Assembly (NCBI GenBank): GCA_024398785.1
Contig: JAKSIO010000001.1
Span: forward strand, 558,001-622,000
Length of the DNA: 64,000 nucleotides
Direction: 5' to 3'
Source of the DNA: Bacteroidaceae bacterium
GTDB taxonomy: Bacteria; Bacteroidota; Bacteroidia; Bacteroidales; Bacteroidaceae
Made by a program: the position numbers and the translations under genes
Part shown: positions 49,476-59,704 of the stretch, piece after piece
Position numbering within the stretch: position 1 is the first letter of the stretch
Layout of the letters: each line of letters starts with the position of its first letter
The notes under the pieces: model-generated
Databases searched by the model: none
What the model saw: the letters and a program-made list of their open reading frames with translations, nothing else
Told to the model about the DNA's origin: nothing

Positions 49476-50279
49476 TCAAAGAGATTTGTAGAAATTTAGG
49501 ATTTCAGGTGCATTGTTCTGCTCCGGATCAATGCTCAGCGTCTTGCGTCCAAGGCTTGTGCAGAAATCAACCAATTGTTTGTCCTGCTGATCCTGAGTGA
49601 AAATGACTCCGTCAGAAAAACTTATGCTGTTCCTGATAAGGGAACTGTAATTGATTGGAGAATCAAACTGACCAATCTGACTGATGTCCAGATCTTTTAT
49701 CAGCAGCTTGTTTACAAATTCCGGATTGAGATTTTCCTTGAAAGTATCGTTGTAAACGGTGCTTACAACTTTTGTTCCCCTGTACGCAGGTTCGTCTTTG
49801 TATGCGGTTTTTATATAAAGGGGAATAAGAGCTGACAACCATCCGTGACAATGTATAACATCAGGAGTCCAGCGCAGTTTCTTTACTGTTTCAAGTACTC
49901 CGCGTGCAAAGAATATGATGCGTTCGTCATTGTCTGCATATTCATTTCCTTCATTGTCGCGTATGTACTGGCGGTTCTGAAAGAAATCATCGTTGTCAAT
50001 AAAATATACCTGCTGTCTTCCGCCTGGGAGCGATGCAACCTTGATGATAAGCGGATGGTCAGTGTCGTCAATAATCAGATTCATACCTGAAAGACGGATG
50101 ACCTCATGCAGTTGGTTGCGACGCTCGTTGATAGGACCCCATTTTGGCATAAAAGAACGTATTTCAGCCCCCATATCCTGCATTCCCAGAATATGCATGC
50201 GTGTAGCGTCTGCAACAAGAGTGTGCGGTGTAAACGGGTAAATCCAATCTGAAATAATCAATACTTTTTGGGCATCCAT
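49476..50279 (-). CDS. Glycogen/starch synthase-like protein, N-terminal domain only
   Basis: 267 residues. KVLIISDWIYPFTPHTLVAD at the start and DVIHCHGWLSALIPLYIKTA further on are the N-terminal (GT5) Rossmann part of glycogen synthases, and VVSTVYNDTFKENLNPEFVN is also typical. The K-x-G-G loop of active enzymes is replaced, and the C-terminal nucleotide-sugar domain is missing, so it is probably not a normal synthase. It may be regulatory or a reduced copy. Its promoter diverges from that of panC. Confidence 0.7.
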   Translation of the reverse strand: MDAQKVLIISDWIYPFTPHTLVADATRMHILGMQDMGAEIRSFMPKWGPINERRNQLHEVIRLSGMNLIIDDTDHPLIIKVASLPGGRQQVYFIDNDDFFQNRQYIRDNEGNEYADNDERIIFFARGVLETVKKLRWTPDVIHCHGWLSALIPLYIKTAYKDEPAYRGTKVVSTVYNDTFKENLNPEFVNKLLIKDLDISQIGQFDSPINYSSLIRNSISFSDGVIFTQDQQDKQLVDFCTSLGRKTLSIDPEQNNAPEILNFYKSL

Positions 50280-50304
50280 TTTTACGGGAATTTACATTTG
50301 AGTG

Positions 50305-50336
50305 CGAAGATAGTGATTTTTTTGTCCATTTCCAAA
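50305..50336 (-). promoter_or_regulatory. Promoter of the glycogen-synthase-like gene
   Basis: On the minus strand TTTG (50336-50333), a 20-nt spacer, TATCTTCG (50312-50305). It overlaps the panC promoter (50321-50352), so the two may interfere. Confidence 0.65.
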
Positions 50337-50352
50337 TAAATGCTTTACTTTG
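50321..50352 (+). promoter_or_regulatory. Promoter of panC-panD
   Basis: TTTG (50321-50324), a 20-nt spacer, TTACTTTG (50345-50352), one base from TAnnTTTG. It would start transcription about 35 nt before ATG 50394. Confidence 0.65.
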
Positions 50353-50393
50353 CACTCGATTTTGAGAAAATTGTTAAAAATAAGTTCAGTAAT

Positions 50394-51239
50394 ATGCTTA
50401 AGATTAACACTATTAAGGAGTTACAGATTGTCTTGGATCAGGCTCGCAGTCAGGGCAAGACAATTGGTCTTGTTCCTACAATGGGTGCTTTGCACAAAGG
50501 TCATGCGTCTTTGGTGCGCCGCAGTGTTTCACAGACAGATTTTACCGTTGTGAGTGATTTTGTGAATCCAACACAGTTCAACGATAAGAATGATTTGAAA
50601 AACTATCCGCGTACGCTTGATGCTGATTGCGCCCTGTTGGAAAAAGAGGGAGCTCATGTATTGTTTGCTCCATCTGTAGAAGAAATGTATCCGGAGCCGG
50701 ATATGCGTCAGTTTGATTTTACACCGCTTGATAAGGTTATGGAGGGAATTCACCGTCCCGGGCACTTTAACGGTGTAGCTCAGATCGTGAGCAAGCTTTT
50801 TTATGCTGTCAAACCTGATTTTGCATATTTTGGCGAAAAGGATTTTCAGCAGCTTGCCATTATCCGCCGTATGGTGGAACAGCTTGGACTTGATGTTGAA
50901 ATTGTAGGATGCCCTATTGTCAGAGAAGAGGACGGTATGGCTCTTAGCAGCCGTAATGCATTGTTGAGCAAGGCAGACCGTAAGATTGCTGCAAATATCT
51001 CAAAGGTTCTGTTCAACAGTCGTGTTTATGCCAAGGATCATTCTTTAGCTCAGACAGAGCAGTATGTTGTTGATACAATCAACTCTATCCAGGGTCTGGA
51101 GGTTGAATATTACGAGATAGTTGACGGAACTACACTCCAGCGTGTACGTACCTGGGATGATTCCCATTACATAGTGGGCTGCATTACAGTACATTGCGGT
51201 GGTGTACGTCTGATTGATAACATTAAATACAAGGAATAA
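50394..51239 (+). CDS. panC: Pantothenate synthetase
   Basis: 281 residues. [20 protein letters not shown] holds the HIGH-type motif; [20 protein letters not shown] and [20 protein letters not shown] follow, ending [18 protein letters not shown]. All catalytic blocks are present. It joins pantoate and beta-alanine with ATP. An upstream ATG at 50340 would add 18 poor-fitting residues, so 50394 is chosen. It overlaps panD by 1 nt (TAATG), and the two make successive parts of coenzyme A. Confidence 0.96.
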   Translation: MLKINTIKELQIVLDQARSQGKTIGLVPTMGALHKGHASLVRRSVSQTDFTVVSDFVNPTQFNDKNDLKNYPRTLDADCALLEKEGAHVLFAPSVEEMYPEPDMRQFDFTPLDKVMEGIHRPGHFNGVAQIVSKLFYAVKPDFAYFGEKDFQQLAIIRRMVEQLGLDVEIVGCPIVREEDGMALSSRNALLSKADRKIAANISKVLFNSRVYAKDHSLAQTEQYVVDTINSIQGLEVEYYEIVDGTTLQRVRTWDDSHYIVGCITVHCGGVRLIDNIKYKE

Positions 51240-51565
51240 TGCTGCTTACAGTACTTAAGTCAAAGCTGCATCGTGTAAAGGTTACCGATGCCAATATTGA
51301 TTATGTTGGAAGCATAACAATAGACCAGAACTGGATGGATGCCGCAGGTATAATTGAAGGTGAGCAGGTTCATGTAGTCGATGTGACCAACGGTGCCCGT
51401 CTTGTAACTTATGCTATTCCAGGTCCGCGCGGTTCAAAGTGCATCTGCCTTAACGGTGCTGCAGCGCGTCTGGTATCTATAGGCGATATAGTGATTATTA
51501 TTGCATACGCTCAGGTTACTCCTGACGAAGCCCGCACTTTCAAGCCTACCGTTGTTATTCCGTAA
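51239..51565 (+). CDS. panD: Aspartate 1-decarboxylase precursor
   Basis: 108 residues. [20 protein letters not shown] contains the self-cleavage site Gly-Ser (YVG|SIT) that makes the pyruvoyl group, and [20 protein letters not shown] then [20 protein letters not shown] match the PanD core. It makes beta-alanine for panC. It overlaps panC by 1 nt. Confidence 0.95.
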   Translation: MLLTVLKSKLHRVKVTDANIDYVGSITIDQNWMDAAGIIEGEQVHVVDVTNGARLVTYAIPGPRGSKCICLNGAAARLVSIGDIVIIIAYAQVTPDEARTFKPTVVIP

Positions 51566-51580
51566 CAATCATATAAGCAT

Positions 51581-51620
51581 AAAAAAGGAGGCTCACAGAA
51601 TAGTATGAGCCTCCTTTTTT
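51581..51620. terminator. Bidirectional terminator between panD and the decarboxylase operon
   Basis: AAAAAAGGAGGCTCA (51581-51595) pairs with TGAGCCTCCTTTTTT (51606-51620); the stem is 9 bp of G/C-rich sequence plus flanking A/T tracts, so it works for both strands. Confidence 0.88.
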
Positions 51621-51634
51621 ATTGTATGGATAGC

Positions 51635-52915
51635 TTAACCAAGCATGCTCAGCAATATACCTGCAGCAACTGCGGAACCGATAACACCGGCAACATTCGG
51701 ACCCATGGCATGCATGAGAAGGAAGTTCTTTGGATTTGCTTTCTGACCCTCGGTCTGCGAAACACGTGCAGCCATAGGAACAGCGCTGACGCCTGCTGAA
51801 CCGATAAGCGGATTGACTTTTTCCTTTGAGAATACGTTCATCAATTTTGCAAGAAGAACGCCACCTGCAGTACCGATGCTGAAGGCAACAATACCAACTG
51901 CAAGGATTCCGAGTGTGCGCCAGTTGAGGAATGTTTCTGCTGTAGCTGTTGCACCAACTGTTGTTCCAAGGAATATTACTACAATGTTGTTCAACTCGTT
52001 CTGAACACACTTGCTCAGACGCTCTACAACGCCACTTTCTTTCATGAGGTTACCAAGCATAAGGCAGCCGATGAGCGGGGCAGCGGTAGGCAAAAGAAGT
52101 GAAATGATAATAGCTACTGTAACAGGGAAGAGTATCTTCTCTTTCTTTGATACTGTACGCAATTGTTTCATTTCAATCTTGCGCTCTTTTTCTGTTGTGA
52201 GAGCACGCATGATAGGCGGCTGGATTACAGGTACCAGTGCCATATAGGAATATGCGGCAACTGCAATAGGACCTAAGAGCTGTGGAGCAAGTTTTGATGT
52301 AAGGAATATGGCTGTAGGACCGTCGGCACCGCCGATAATACCTATAGAAGCTGCTTCTGCAGATGTGAAACCCATGGCGTGTGCTACAATGAATGTGGCA
52401 AAAATACCAAGCTGGGCTGCTGCTCCAAGAAGAAGGCTCTTAGGATTGGCAATGAGCGGACCAAAGTCTGTCATAGCTCCTACACCAATGAATATGAGAC
52501 ACGGATAAATTCCAAGCTTGACACCAATGTAAAGAATGTCAAGCAGTCCGCCGTCTGCAAGAATGTGCTTGTAACTGTGGAAGAAAGGGCTGTTTGCATT
52601 CAGGAATTCATCGTTCCAGAGTGAGGTGTGGAACATTTCCGCACCCGGGAAATTGGTAAGAAGCATGCCGAATGCAATTGGCAACAGAAGCAGAGGCTCA
52701 TATTGTTTTTTGATGGCAAGATAAAGCAGGAAGCATGATACGCAAATCATGACAAGCTGTTTCCATCCGCCCTGTTCTGCAAACATCTTGACAAAACCCA
52801 TGTCGTTGACAAACTTTGTCATTGTGTCTCCAAAATTGAAATCCTGGGCACATACAGGCAAAGCGACAACAAGAGCAAGCAAGAGTGCAAAAGAAAGTTT
52901 AAGTGTATGTTTCAT
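51635..52915 (-). CDS. mmdB: Sodium-pumping methylmalonyl-CoA decarboxylase beta subunit
   Basis: 426 residues, an OadB/MmdB-type membrane protein with about 10 helices. Motif [20 protein letters not shown] contains the Asp needed for sodium transport, and [20 protein letters not shown] follows the family pattern. It moves sodium out when CO2 leaves the biotin carrier. The N-terminus ([19 protein letters not shown]) resembles a signal sequence, as in other Bacteroidales. Last gene of the operon with mmdA, mmdC and mmdD. Confidence 0.93.
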   Translation of the reverse strand: MKHTLKLSFALLLALVVALPVCAQDFNFGDTMTKFVNDMGFVKMFAEQGGWKQLVMICVSCFLLYLAIKKQYEPLLLLPIAFGMLLTNFPGAEMFHTSLWNDEFLNANSPFFHSYKHILADGGLLDILYIGVKLGIYPCLIFIGVGAMTDFGPLIANPKSLLLGAAAQLGIFATFIVAHAMGFTSAEAASIGIIGGADGPTAIFLTSKLAPQLLGPIAVAAYSYMALVPVIQPPIMRALTTEKERKIEMKQLRTVSKKEKILFPVTVAIIISLLLPTAAPLIGCLMLGNLMKESGVVERLSKCVQNELNNIVVIFLGTTVGATATAETFLNWRTLGILAVGIVAFSIGTAGGVLLAKLMNVFSKEKVNPLIGSAGVSAVPMAARVSQTEGQKANPKNFLLMHAMGPNVAGVIGSAVAAGILLSMLG

Positions 52916-52934
52916 TTCTTACTGCTTTTTTGTG

Positions 52935-53357
52935 TTATGCAATCTCAACAAGAGCATCGCCTGTCTGAACGGTTGTGCCCGGTTGTACAAGAATTGAAGT
53001 TATGCTGCCGTCACGGTCTGCAACAATGTTGTTTTCCATTTTCATGGCCTCCATTGTAAGCAACAGGTCACCTGATTTGACCGCCTGACCTACAGAAACA
53101 ACAATTTTTGTAATGCTGCCTGGCAGCGGTGCTGTAACTGCACCTGCGCTTGCGGCTTTCTTGGGAGCTGCAGCTACCGGTGCTGCGGCTGGCGCAGCGG
53201 CTGCAATTTTCTTGATTACTGGTTTGGCTGCGGCAGCTGCCTGCTCAACCTCTACGGCATATTCTTTTCCGTTGACTATAACAGAAAGACCGTTCTGACC
53301 CTCCTGAACTGTGGTTTCGAATTCTTTACCGTTTATTTTGAATTTAAAATTCTTCAT
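52935..53357 (-). CDS. mmdC: Biotin carrier protein of the methylmalonyl-CoA decarboxylase
   Basis: 140 residues. EAMKMEN is the biotin attachment site (Lys in AMKM), in the domain VVSVGQAVKSGDLLLTMEAM at the C-terminus. A flexible Ala/Pro/Lys linker (about residues 45-75) follows the N-terminal domain. It carries the carboxyl group between the transferase and the pump. Sits between mmdD and mmdB in the operon. Confidence 0.94.
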   Translation of the reverse strand: MKNFKFKINGKEFETTVQEGQNGLSVIVNGKEYAVEVEQAAAAAKPVIKKIAAAAPAAAPVAAAPKKAASAGAVTAPLPGSITKIVVSVGQAVKSGDLLLTMEAMKMENNIVADRDGSITSILVQPGTTVQTGDALVEIA

Positions 53358-53381
53358 TGTTTTAATTGTTTGAATAGTGAG

Positions 53382-53693
53382 TTAGTCAATAGGATTCCAG
53401 GCATTGCCATCGTGATGCTGAATTGTAAGAATTCCGCTTTCAATATCGTGAGATTCTTCTGAATAGAGATACAATGCTGTTGCTATTGCAATCTTGTCCA
53501 GATCATCATCGGATTTATCTGCAACGGCCTTTGCTGCGTTCTGTGTAGGAGCTGCAACATTACCGCTGCGGTTGGCAACTTTGCTGAATATCTGCAGAAT
53601 ATAAACCAGCAGAATCAGAATGACAAATACTATGCCTATTCCAATGCCAGTCATGGCCCATACATCGGACCAGTTTACTTGTAATGGTGTCAT
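53382..53693 (-). CDS. mmdD: Decarboxylase gamma (OadG/MmdD-like) subunit
   Basis: 103 residues from ATG 53693. One N-terminal membrane helix (TGIGIGIVFVILILLVYILQ), then a polar region (NAAKAVADKSDDDLDKIAIA) and a conserved tail (IQHHDGNAWNPID). This is the small subunit that holds the complex together in the membrane. A TTG at 53699 is an alternative start. Confidence 0.88.
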   Translation of the reverse strand: MTPLQVNWSDVWAMTGIGIGIVFVILILLVYILQIFSKVANRSGNVAAPTQNAAKAVADKSDDDLDKIAIATALYLYSEESHDIESGILTIQHHDGNAWNPID

Positions 53694-53704
53694 AGTCAAA
53701 CGTT

Positions 53705-55303
53705 TTACAATGGAATATTACCATGTTTCTTCTCCGGCAATGTGAGTTTCTTGTCACGCAGCTGTGCCAGGGCACGGATGATGCGGAAACGTGTATTGCG
53801 CGGTTCGATGACATCGTCTATATAACCGTATTTTGCGGCAGTGTAAGGATTGGCAAAGAGGTCTGAATATTCTTTCTCTTTCTCTGCCATAACTGCTTTC
53901 ATTGCAGCCTTTGCCTCGTCTTCGCTCTTGCCCTCTGCAAGTGCTGCCTCCTGAGCTGCTTTTGCTTCTTTGGCGTAGAGTACTGCTGCAGCGCCGCTTG
54001 CACCCATAACTGCAATTTCTGCAGATGGCCAAGCGTAGTTGATGTCACCGCGCAGCTGCTTGCAGCTCATAACGATATGGCTGCCACCGTATGATTTGCG
54101 CAGTGTAACTGTTACTTTAGGAACTGTACATTCGCCGAATGCGTAGAGCAGTTTTGCTCCGTGCAGAATAACTGCGTTGTACTCCTGACCTGTACCCGGA
54201 AGGAAGCCCGGAACATCTACAAGAGTTACCAGAGGAATGTTGAAACAGTCGCAGAAACGAACAAAACGTGCTCCCTTACGGCTGGAATTGCTGTCAAGAA
54301 CACCTGCCATCTGGCTTGGCTGGTTTGCAACGATACCTACTGTTTCACCGTTGAAACGTGCAAAACCTATAATGATATTCTTTGCAAAGTTAGGCTGAAC
54401 TTCAAAGAATTCACCGTTGTCAACAACGCCGGCAATAACCTGATACATGTCGTACGGTGCATTTGGATTGTCAGGAATAATCTCGTTGAGAGCGTCTTCC
54501 ATACGGTCAATAGGATCTGTACAAGGAACAACAGGAGTTTTCTCTTTGTTGTTCTGCGGAATGTAGCTCATGAGTTTGCGCAACATTGCGATAGCCTCTT
54601 CTTCTGTAGAAGCTGTAAAGTGTGTTACACCGCTCTTGCTGCCGTGAACACTTGCTCCACCAAGCTGCTCTTCTGTTACAACCTCACCAAGAACAGTCTT
54701 GACAACCTTTGGTCCTGTAAGGAACATGTAAGATGTGTTCTCCATCATAAGGGTGAAGTCTGTAAGAGCCGGTGAATAAACGGCACCACCTGCACAAGGG
54801 CCAAAGATACCGCTGATCTGCGGAATTACACCGCTGGCAAGAATGTTGCGTTCAAAGATTTCTGCATATCCTGCAAGAGCGTTTACGCCTTCCTGAATAC
54901 GTGCACCGCCTGAATCGTTAAGACCTATGACAGGAGCACCTACTTTCATTGCAAGGTCCATAACCTTACATATTTTAAGTGCAAGGGTTTCTGAAAGAGA
55001 ACCTGCGTTTACTGTGAAGTCCTGTGCAAAAACGTATACCAGACGTCCGTCAATTGTACCGCTACCTGTTACAACGCCATCGCCAAGGAACTGTTTCTTT
55101 TCCATGCCAAAGTTGTAGCAGCGGTGTGTTACGAACATGTCAATTTCTTCAAAACTGCCTTCGTCAAGCAACATTGCAATACGCTCGCGGGCTGTGTATT
55201 TGCCTTTATCGTGTTGTTTCTGGATAGCTTTTTCGCCGCCGCCAAGACGAGCCTGTGCGCGTTTTTCTACCAGAACTTTGATTTTATCTTCCTGAACACT
55301 CAT
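53705..55303 (-). CDS. mmdA: Methylmalonyl-CoA decarboxylase carboxyltransferase subunit (alpha)
   Basis: 532 residues from ATG 55303 ([20 protein letters not shown]). The carboxyltransferase N- and C-halves contain [40 protein letters not shown] and [20 protein letters not shown]. It transfers the carboxyl group of methylmalonyl-CoA to biotin, giving propionyl-CoA. With Mce, MmdC, MmdD and MmdB it forms the decarboxylating, sodium-pumping branch of succinate to propionate fermentation. Confidence 0.94.
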   Translation of the reverse strand: MSVQEDKIKVLVEKRAQARLGGGEKAIQKQHDKGKYTARERIAMLLDEGSFEEIDMFVTHRCYNFGMEKKQFLGDGVVTGSGTIDGRLVYVFAQDFTVNAGSLSETLALKICKVMDLAMKVGAPVIGLNDSGGARIQEGVNALAGYAEIFERNILASGVIPQISGIFGPCAGGAVYSPALTDFTLMMENTSYMFLTGPKVVKTVLGEVVTEEQLGGASVHGSKSGVTHFTASTEEEAIAMLRKLMSYIPQNNKEKTPVVPCTDPIDRMEDALNEIIPDNPNAPYDMYQVIAGVVDNGEFFEVQPNFAKNIIIGFARFNGETVGIVANQPSQMAGVLDSNSSRKGARFVRFCDCFNIPLVTLVDVPGFLPGTGQEYNAVILHGAKLLYAFGECTVPKVTVTLRKSYGGSHIVMSCKQLRGDINYAWPSAEIAVMGASGAAAVLYAKEAKAAQEAALAEGKSEDEAKAAMKAVMAEKEKEYSDLFANPYTAAKYGYIDDVIEPRNTRFRIIRALAQLRDKKLTLPEKKHGNIPL

Positions 55304-55336
55304 AATAAATGTCAAATTTGTTGATTCAAATGAAAA

Positions 55337-55747
55337 TTAACCTTCGCACAATTCTGTAAGGATGCTTGCAGTTGATTTCGGGTGAAGGAATGCAATCTGC
55401 ATATTGTCTGCGCCTTTGCGTGGAGCTTTGTCAATAAGACGTATGCCGTTGGCATCGCATTCTGCAAGTGCGTTAGCAACACCGTCCTCAATCTTGAATG
55501 CAAGATGATGCATACCGCCTTTACCGCCATTGTTCTCAATGAATTTGGCTATTGTGCTGTCCGGGCTTGTAGGCTCAAGTAATTCGAGTTTTGTATCGCC
55601 AACCTTAAGAAAAGCTGTCTTAACTTTCTGGTCTGCAACTTCTTCTACTTTGTAACATTTAAGACCAAGTACGTTCTCAAAATAAGGAAGTGCTTCCTCA
55701 ATGCTTGGGCAAGCAATACCCAGATGCTCAATTCTAGAAATTTTCAT
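55337..55747 (-). CDS. mce: Methylmalonyl-CoA epimerase
   Basis: 136 residues, one VOC-fold protein. RIEHLGIACPSIEEALPYFE at the start, then ENNGGKGGMHHLAFKIEDGV with the metal-binding His, and a final SIL TELCEG region near HPKSTASILTEL. It interconverts the (R) and (S) forms of methylmalonyl-CoA, feeding the decarboxylase downstream. First gene of the operon; promoter at 55820-55849. Confidence 0.93.
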   Translation of the reverse strand: MKISRIEHLGIACPSIEEALPYFENVLGLKCYKVEEVADQKVKTAFLKVGDTKLELLEPTSPDSTIAKFIENNGGKGGMHHLAFKIEDGVANALAECDANGIRLIDKAPRKGADNMQIAFLHPKSTASILTELCEG

Positions 55748-55819
55748 TTTATTTAGGTTTTAAAATTTATGTGTTATTGATTTTAAGTTAATTTTTTTCA
55801 AAATTTCATACAAAACACA

Positions 55820-55849
55820 CAAAGTTACACATTATTATCGTGTGGCAAA
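55820..55849 (-). promoter_or_regulatory. Promoter of the mce-mmd operon
   Basis: On the minus strand TTTG (55849-55846), an 18-nt spacer, TAACTTTG (55827-55820). This is close to consensus with slightly short spacing; a 70-nt AT-rich leader follows to ATG 55747. Confidence 0.65.
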
Positions 55850-55877
55850 AATATTAAATCTTAAAAACTGCTAATAA

Positions 55878-58289
55878 TTACAATTGGAGAGTGAATCTCA
55901 GGTTGATGCGGCGTCCTGTCAGATAATTTGGTACTGCAAACTGTGTTCCATGTATGTCGTTGACCCAATAATATGAGTTGACATTGTTGACACCGATAAT
56001 ATTGAAACAGTCAAGTCCTATCCAGAGTGACTTGCAGGTGCGCAGTTGTCCGTTGCTGCGGTATGGATTGTTTTTGCAGTCAAATGCTTTGTAGGACAGG
56101 CCAATGTCCACACGCTTGTAGGAAGGTGCCCGGTAAACGGCCTGTTCGCGTCCGGAGTGGGGCGGCCCGAACGGAAGTCCGCCGGAGAACATCAGTTTCA
56201 GATTCATTTTCCAGCGGTCGGAGTTTGGAAAGAAGTCAGTGAAATTCAGTGACAGATTGTAGAGCTGGTCCTGAGGTCGCGGCAAATCCTTTCCTGCAAT
56301 AGTTTCATGGGTGCGCATCAGTGTGAACGATATCCATGAGTCCATTCCGGGTACAAATTCGCCGAAAAGTTTGGTGTCCCATCCCACGGCGTAACCGTTT
56401 GCGCAGTTTTGTCCGTAATAGACAATGCGCACATTGTCCACATTGTATGGGATGAGATTGCTCAGTGCTTTGTAATAGATTTCCGATGTCAGCTTGAATC
56501 TGCGGTCAAAAACGTTGAATAGCCAGTCTCCGCCAAGTACAAACTGGATGGAACGCTGTGATTTGATGTTCTTGTTCAGTTCAACTTTCCCTATTCCGTT
56601 TTCTACTACAGTGTCTTTGATTTCTTTGTAAAACGGCGACTGGTAGTATATGCCTGTTGCAAAACGTAATGTCAGATTCTGGTTATTCTGCGGTATGTAG
56701 CCTACGGAGAATCTTGGGCTGAGAAGCCATTCGCCGTTCCAGCTCCAGTGTGATAGTCTGAGACCCAGATTGAATGTGAACAGGCCCTTGTTGGTGTTCA
56801 GATGATATGCGTCCTGAATATATGCTGCAAAACGTGAGTTGGTTATCTTTTCATCGGATTTAACGGAGTATATCATCTGCAACGGTCCTTCCTGGTGATA
56901 TGGTATTGTGTATCCAGCCGAGTCGCGGTTTTCCCATTCACGCATTCTGTCTTCAATGTGTTCACGCTGTATTTCAACGCCCCATTTGAGAAGATGTTCT
57001 TTAAGAAAATGTGTTCCGTGCAGGTTGGCGTTCTCAACATTCCATTCAAGATTGTTGCGTGCGTGTTCCATGTAACGCCCTATGCTGTACAATTGCTCGG
57101 AATCAATATTGTCAAGCCAATATTCTCCGCTTATATCGTAGGTTTCGAGCTCATGGCTGGAGAAGACGGAGAGACCGATGCCGACTTTGCTGAAATCGCT
57201 GATTTTGTATTCCAGTCCGGCCGCTGTGGTAAGAGTGCTGAATACGTCCTTCTCCCATCCGTCGAAATAGACTGTGAAATTGTGGGCGTTGCGGTCGGTT
57301 CCGAATGACGTGCTGCGTGTGTCAGGTGTGAAGCGGTACTGGTTGCTGGCTATGTTGGCAAGAATACTGAAACTCCATTTTTTTGTTATCTGCCAGGAGA
57401 AATATGCCTGATAATCAAGGAAATCAGGTGAATATTCTCCCTGTGTGTCCAGCGTTCCCAATAAGTATCTGTTGGTTTTGTAGCGCAGACTGTTGATAAA
57501 TGATACTTTGCTGTTTCCAGTGCCGTAATAAACGCTTGCCCCCATAAGGTCTGCACTGATTGTCGATTCGGTTTTGTCAACGGTCTTGTACTCTATATCC
57601 AGCACCGAGGACATTTTGTCTGCATACATGGCCTGGAATCCTCCGCTTGAGAAGGAAATGCCCTTGACCATGTCAGGATTGATGAAACTGAGTCCTTCCT
57701 GCTGTCCGCTGCGAACCAGCATGGGACGGAATATTTCCGTTCCGTTTACATATACACTGTTTTCGTCAAAGTTACCTCCACGTACGCTATACTGGCTGCT
57801 GAGTTCATTCTGGTTGCTGACTCCGGCTTGTGTGGCGATGAATGATTCCACGGCGTTGCCGGATGCCGACGGTGACAGATGGAACTCCTGCAGTTCAAGA
57901 ACCTGGTTGGCATCCATCTGCCGGCGGGTGTCGGTAATGGTGACATCGCCTGTAGTGTAGCCAATTTCGGGCAACATGACATCCAAACGGACTGTATCCT
58001 GCGGATTGATTATGGTGCGTTTTCTTGTTTCGTGTCCTATCATTCTGTAGACAAGAGTGATAGTGTCGGAATAGTTTAGGTTCAGGCTGTATTCTCCGTT
58101 AAGGTTGGATACGTCATTGATGAGCAGATGCTCTTCGTTGACGGTGGCAAAAGCAACAGGTTCCTGCATATGGTCTCTGATTGTACCGTACACATGAACA
58201 TTTTTTGCACTTGCCGCACTATGGGGCATCAGTACAAGTGTCAGACAGATGATTGTCAAGAGGATTTTCCAGCTTGCCTGCATATTCAA
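55878..58289 (-). CDS. TonB-dependent outer-membrane receptor
   Basis: 803 residues. A signal peptide (KILLTIICLTLVLMPHSAAS) is followed by a carboxypeptidase-regulatory-like domain (VYGTIRDHMQEPVAFATVNE), a plug (GVSNQNELSSQYSVRGGNFD; NSVYVNGTEIFRP) and a long beta-barrel to the C-terminal strand RRINLRFTLQL. It takes up a substrate across the outer membrane. No SusD-like gene lies next to it, so it is not a typical SusCD pair. Substrate unknown; start may be at 58283. Confidence 0.9.
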   Translation of the reverse strand: MNMQASWKILLTIICLTLVLMPHSAASAKNVHVYGTIRDHMQEPVAFATVNEEHLLINDVSNLNGEYSLNLNYSDTITLVYRMIGHETRKRTIINPQDTVRLDVMLPEIGYTTGDVTITDTRRQMDANQVLELQEFHLSPSASGNAVESFIATQAGVSNQNELSSQYSVRGGNFDENSVYVNGTEIFRPMLVRSGQQEGLSFINPDMVKGISFSSGGFQAMYADKMSSVLDIEYKTVDKTESTISADLMGASVYYGTGNSKVSFINSLRYKTNRYLLGTLDTQGEYSPDFLDYQAYFSWQITKKWSFSILANIASNQYRFTPDTRSTSFGTDRNAHNFTVYFDGWEKDVFSTLTTAAGLEYKISDFSKVGIGLSVFSSHELETYDISGEYWLDNIDSEQLYSIGRYMEHARNNLEWNVENANLHGTHFLKEHLLKWGVEIQREHIEDRMREWENRDSAGYTIPYHQEGPLQMIYSVKSDEKITNSRFAAYIQDAYHLNTNKGLFTFNLGLRLSHWSWNGEWLLSPRFSVGYIPQNNQNLTLRFATGIYYQSPFYKEIKDTVVENGIGKVELNKNIKSQRSIQFVLGGDWLFNVFDRRFKLTSEIYYKALSNLIPYNVDNVRIVYYGQNCANGYAVGWDTKLFGEFVPGMDSWISFTLMRTHETIAGKDLPRPQDQLYNLSLNFTDFFPNSDRWKMNLKLMFSGGLPFGPPHSGREQAVYRAPSYKRVDIGLSYKAFDCKNNPYRSNGQLRTCKSLWIGLDCFNIIGVNNVNSYYWVNDIHGTQFAVPNYLTGRRINLRFTLQL

Positions 58290-58363
58290 TAAAACGATAA
58301 AAAGAACTTTTAAGTATATGCATGTGGCTTTTTTTTATTAAATTCGCACAAAAATTATTTGTT

Positions 58364-58891
58364 ATGGATTCGTTCAAGGATTTGGTTAAGGCGCGTCGCA
58401 GCATGCGCCAGTTTACAGAGGAAAAATTAACGGAGGAACAGGTACGTCTGCTGTTGCGTGCAGCGCTTATTGCCCCCTCTTCAAAACATACTAACGGTTG
58501 GGAATTTGTAGTGGTTGATGACCGCGATATGCTTGTGCGTCTGTCTGAAAGCCGTGCTCAGGGAGCGCAGTTTATAGCTCAGGCTGCGTTAGCTGTTGTT
58601 GTGCTTGGCAACCCGTCAGTTTCCGATGCCTGGATTGAAGATGCATCCATTGCCGCAATAATGATGCAGCTGCAGGCTGAAGATCTTGGTCTTGGCAGTT
58701 GCTGGGCTCACATGCACAAGCGTTTCAATCAGGACGGAACTCCGTCAGAGCAGATTGTGTGCAAGCTTCTTGGTGTTCCAGAACCGTATGTACCATTGTG
58801 TATTATAGGTTTCGGACATAAGGGTATGGAACGCAAAGAGTTCAATGAAGACCACCTCCAGTGGGAAAAAGTTCATACCGGTAAGTTCTGA
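58364..58891 (+). CDS. Nitroreductase family protein
   Basis: 175 residues from ATG 58364 (MDSFKDLVKARRSMRQFTEE). FMN-binding pattern ARRSMRQFTEEKLTEEQ, ALIAPSSKHTNGWEFVVVDD, and ASIAAIMMQLQAEDLGLGSC with CWAHMHKR is typical of small FMN oxidoreductases. The substrate is not evident. The next gene follows 1 nt after its stop. Confidence 0.88.
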   Translation: MDSFKDLVKARRSMRQFTEEKLTEEQVRLLLRAALIAPSSKHTNGWEFVVVDDRDMLVRLSESRAQGAQFIAQAALAVVVLGNPSVSDAWIEDASIAAIMMQLQAEDLGLGSCWAHMHKRFNQDGTPSEQIVCKLLGVPEPYVPLCIIGFGHKGMERKEFNEDHLQWEKVHTGKF

Positions 58892-58892
58892 G

Positions 58893-59669
58893 ATGAAGTT
58901 TGCTGTATTCGGAGCAGGACATGTAGCTACGCATTTTTCAATGCGTCTTGCACAGCTGGGACATGAGATAGCAGGTGTGTACAGCCGTACGCAGGCATCG
59001 GCTGAAACGCTGTCGGAAAAGCTGGGTGGAGTGTTTTGTACAACTGATATTTCCCGGATGCCCCATGCTGACGTATGTCTTGTGGCTTTGACGGACGGTG
59101 CATTGCAGGAACATTGTTCTCAGATTGTAGAAACTCAATGCCGGAATACGCTTTTTGTTCATACTGCAGGCAGTATTGATATGAATATATGGCATAATAA
59201 CGGAGCTGAACGCTTTGGTGTGCTTTATCCTATGCAGACCTTTTCAAAGAACAGTTCAATTGACTGGAATACCGTTACCCTGTTTGTGGAAGCGGCCTCA
59301 CAAAGCGATACCGATCTGTTGTACAATCTTGCATACGCCATGTCTGGCAGGGTGTACAGGTCCACGTCTGAGCAGAGACTGAAAATGCATCTGGCAGCTG
59401 TGTTCTGCTGCAATTTTGTTAACAATATGTTCAGTGTCTCAAACAGCCTGCTCACAGAGATAGGACTGCCGTTTGACATTATGTATCCGCTCATTGATGA
59501 GACTATACGCAAATCACGTCTGATGCCGCCTGTGAAAGCTCAGACCGGTCCCGCTGTACGTGGAGACAGAAATGTTATGGAAAAGCATCTTGATATGCTT
59601 GAGGACAGAAAATTATGGTCTCAAATCTATCAACTTGTTTCACAGAACATTCAAGATATTAAGGAATAG
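58893..59669 (+). CDS. Rossmann/DUF2520-type protein
   Basis: 258 residues from ATG 58893. FAVFGAGHVATHFSMRLAQL is a dinucleotide-binding start; the C-terminal helical part (LAAVFCCNFVNNMFSVSNSL and DETIRKSRLMPPVKAQTGPA) is the DUF2520 pattern of the F420-dependent NADP oxidoreductase-like family. Cellular role is not known. An upstream start at 58845 would overlap the nitroreductase gene. Confidence 0.8.
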   Translation: MKFAVFGAGHVATHFSMRLAQLGHEIAGVYSRTQASAETLSEKLGGVFCTTDISRMPHADVCLVALTDGALQEHCSQIVETQCRNTLFVHTAGSIDMNIWHNNGAERFGVLYPMQTFSKNSSIDWNTVTLFVEAASQSDTDLLYNLAYAMSGRVYRSTSEQRLKMHLAAVFCCNFVNNMFSVSNSLLTEIGLPFDIMYPLIDETIRKSRLMPPVKAQTGPAVRGDRNVMEKHLDMLEDRKLWSQIYQLVSQNIQDIKE

Positions 59670-59699
59670 TTTATATATCAATATAATTGACTAATTTTG
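59670..59699 (+). promoter_or_regulatory. Promoter immediately before kdsC
   Basis: TTTA (59670-59673), an 18-nt spacer and TAATTTTG (59692-59699), which matches TAnnTTTG. The start of transcription would fall at or just after the GTG codon at 59705, so the message may be nearly leaderless. Confidence 0.5.
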
Positions 59700-59704
59700 C
59701 AGCC

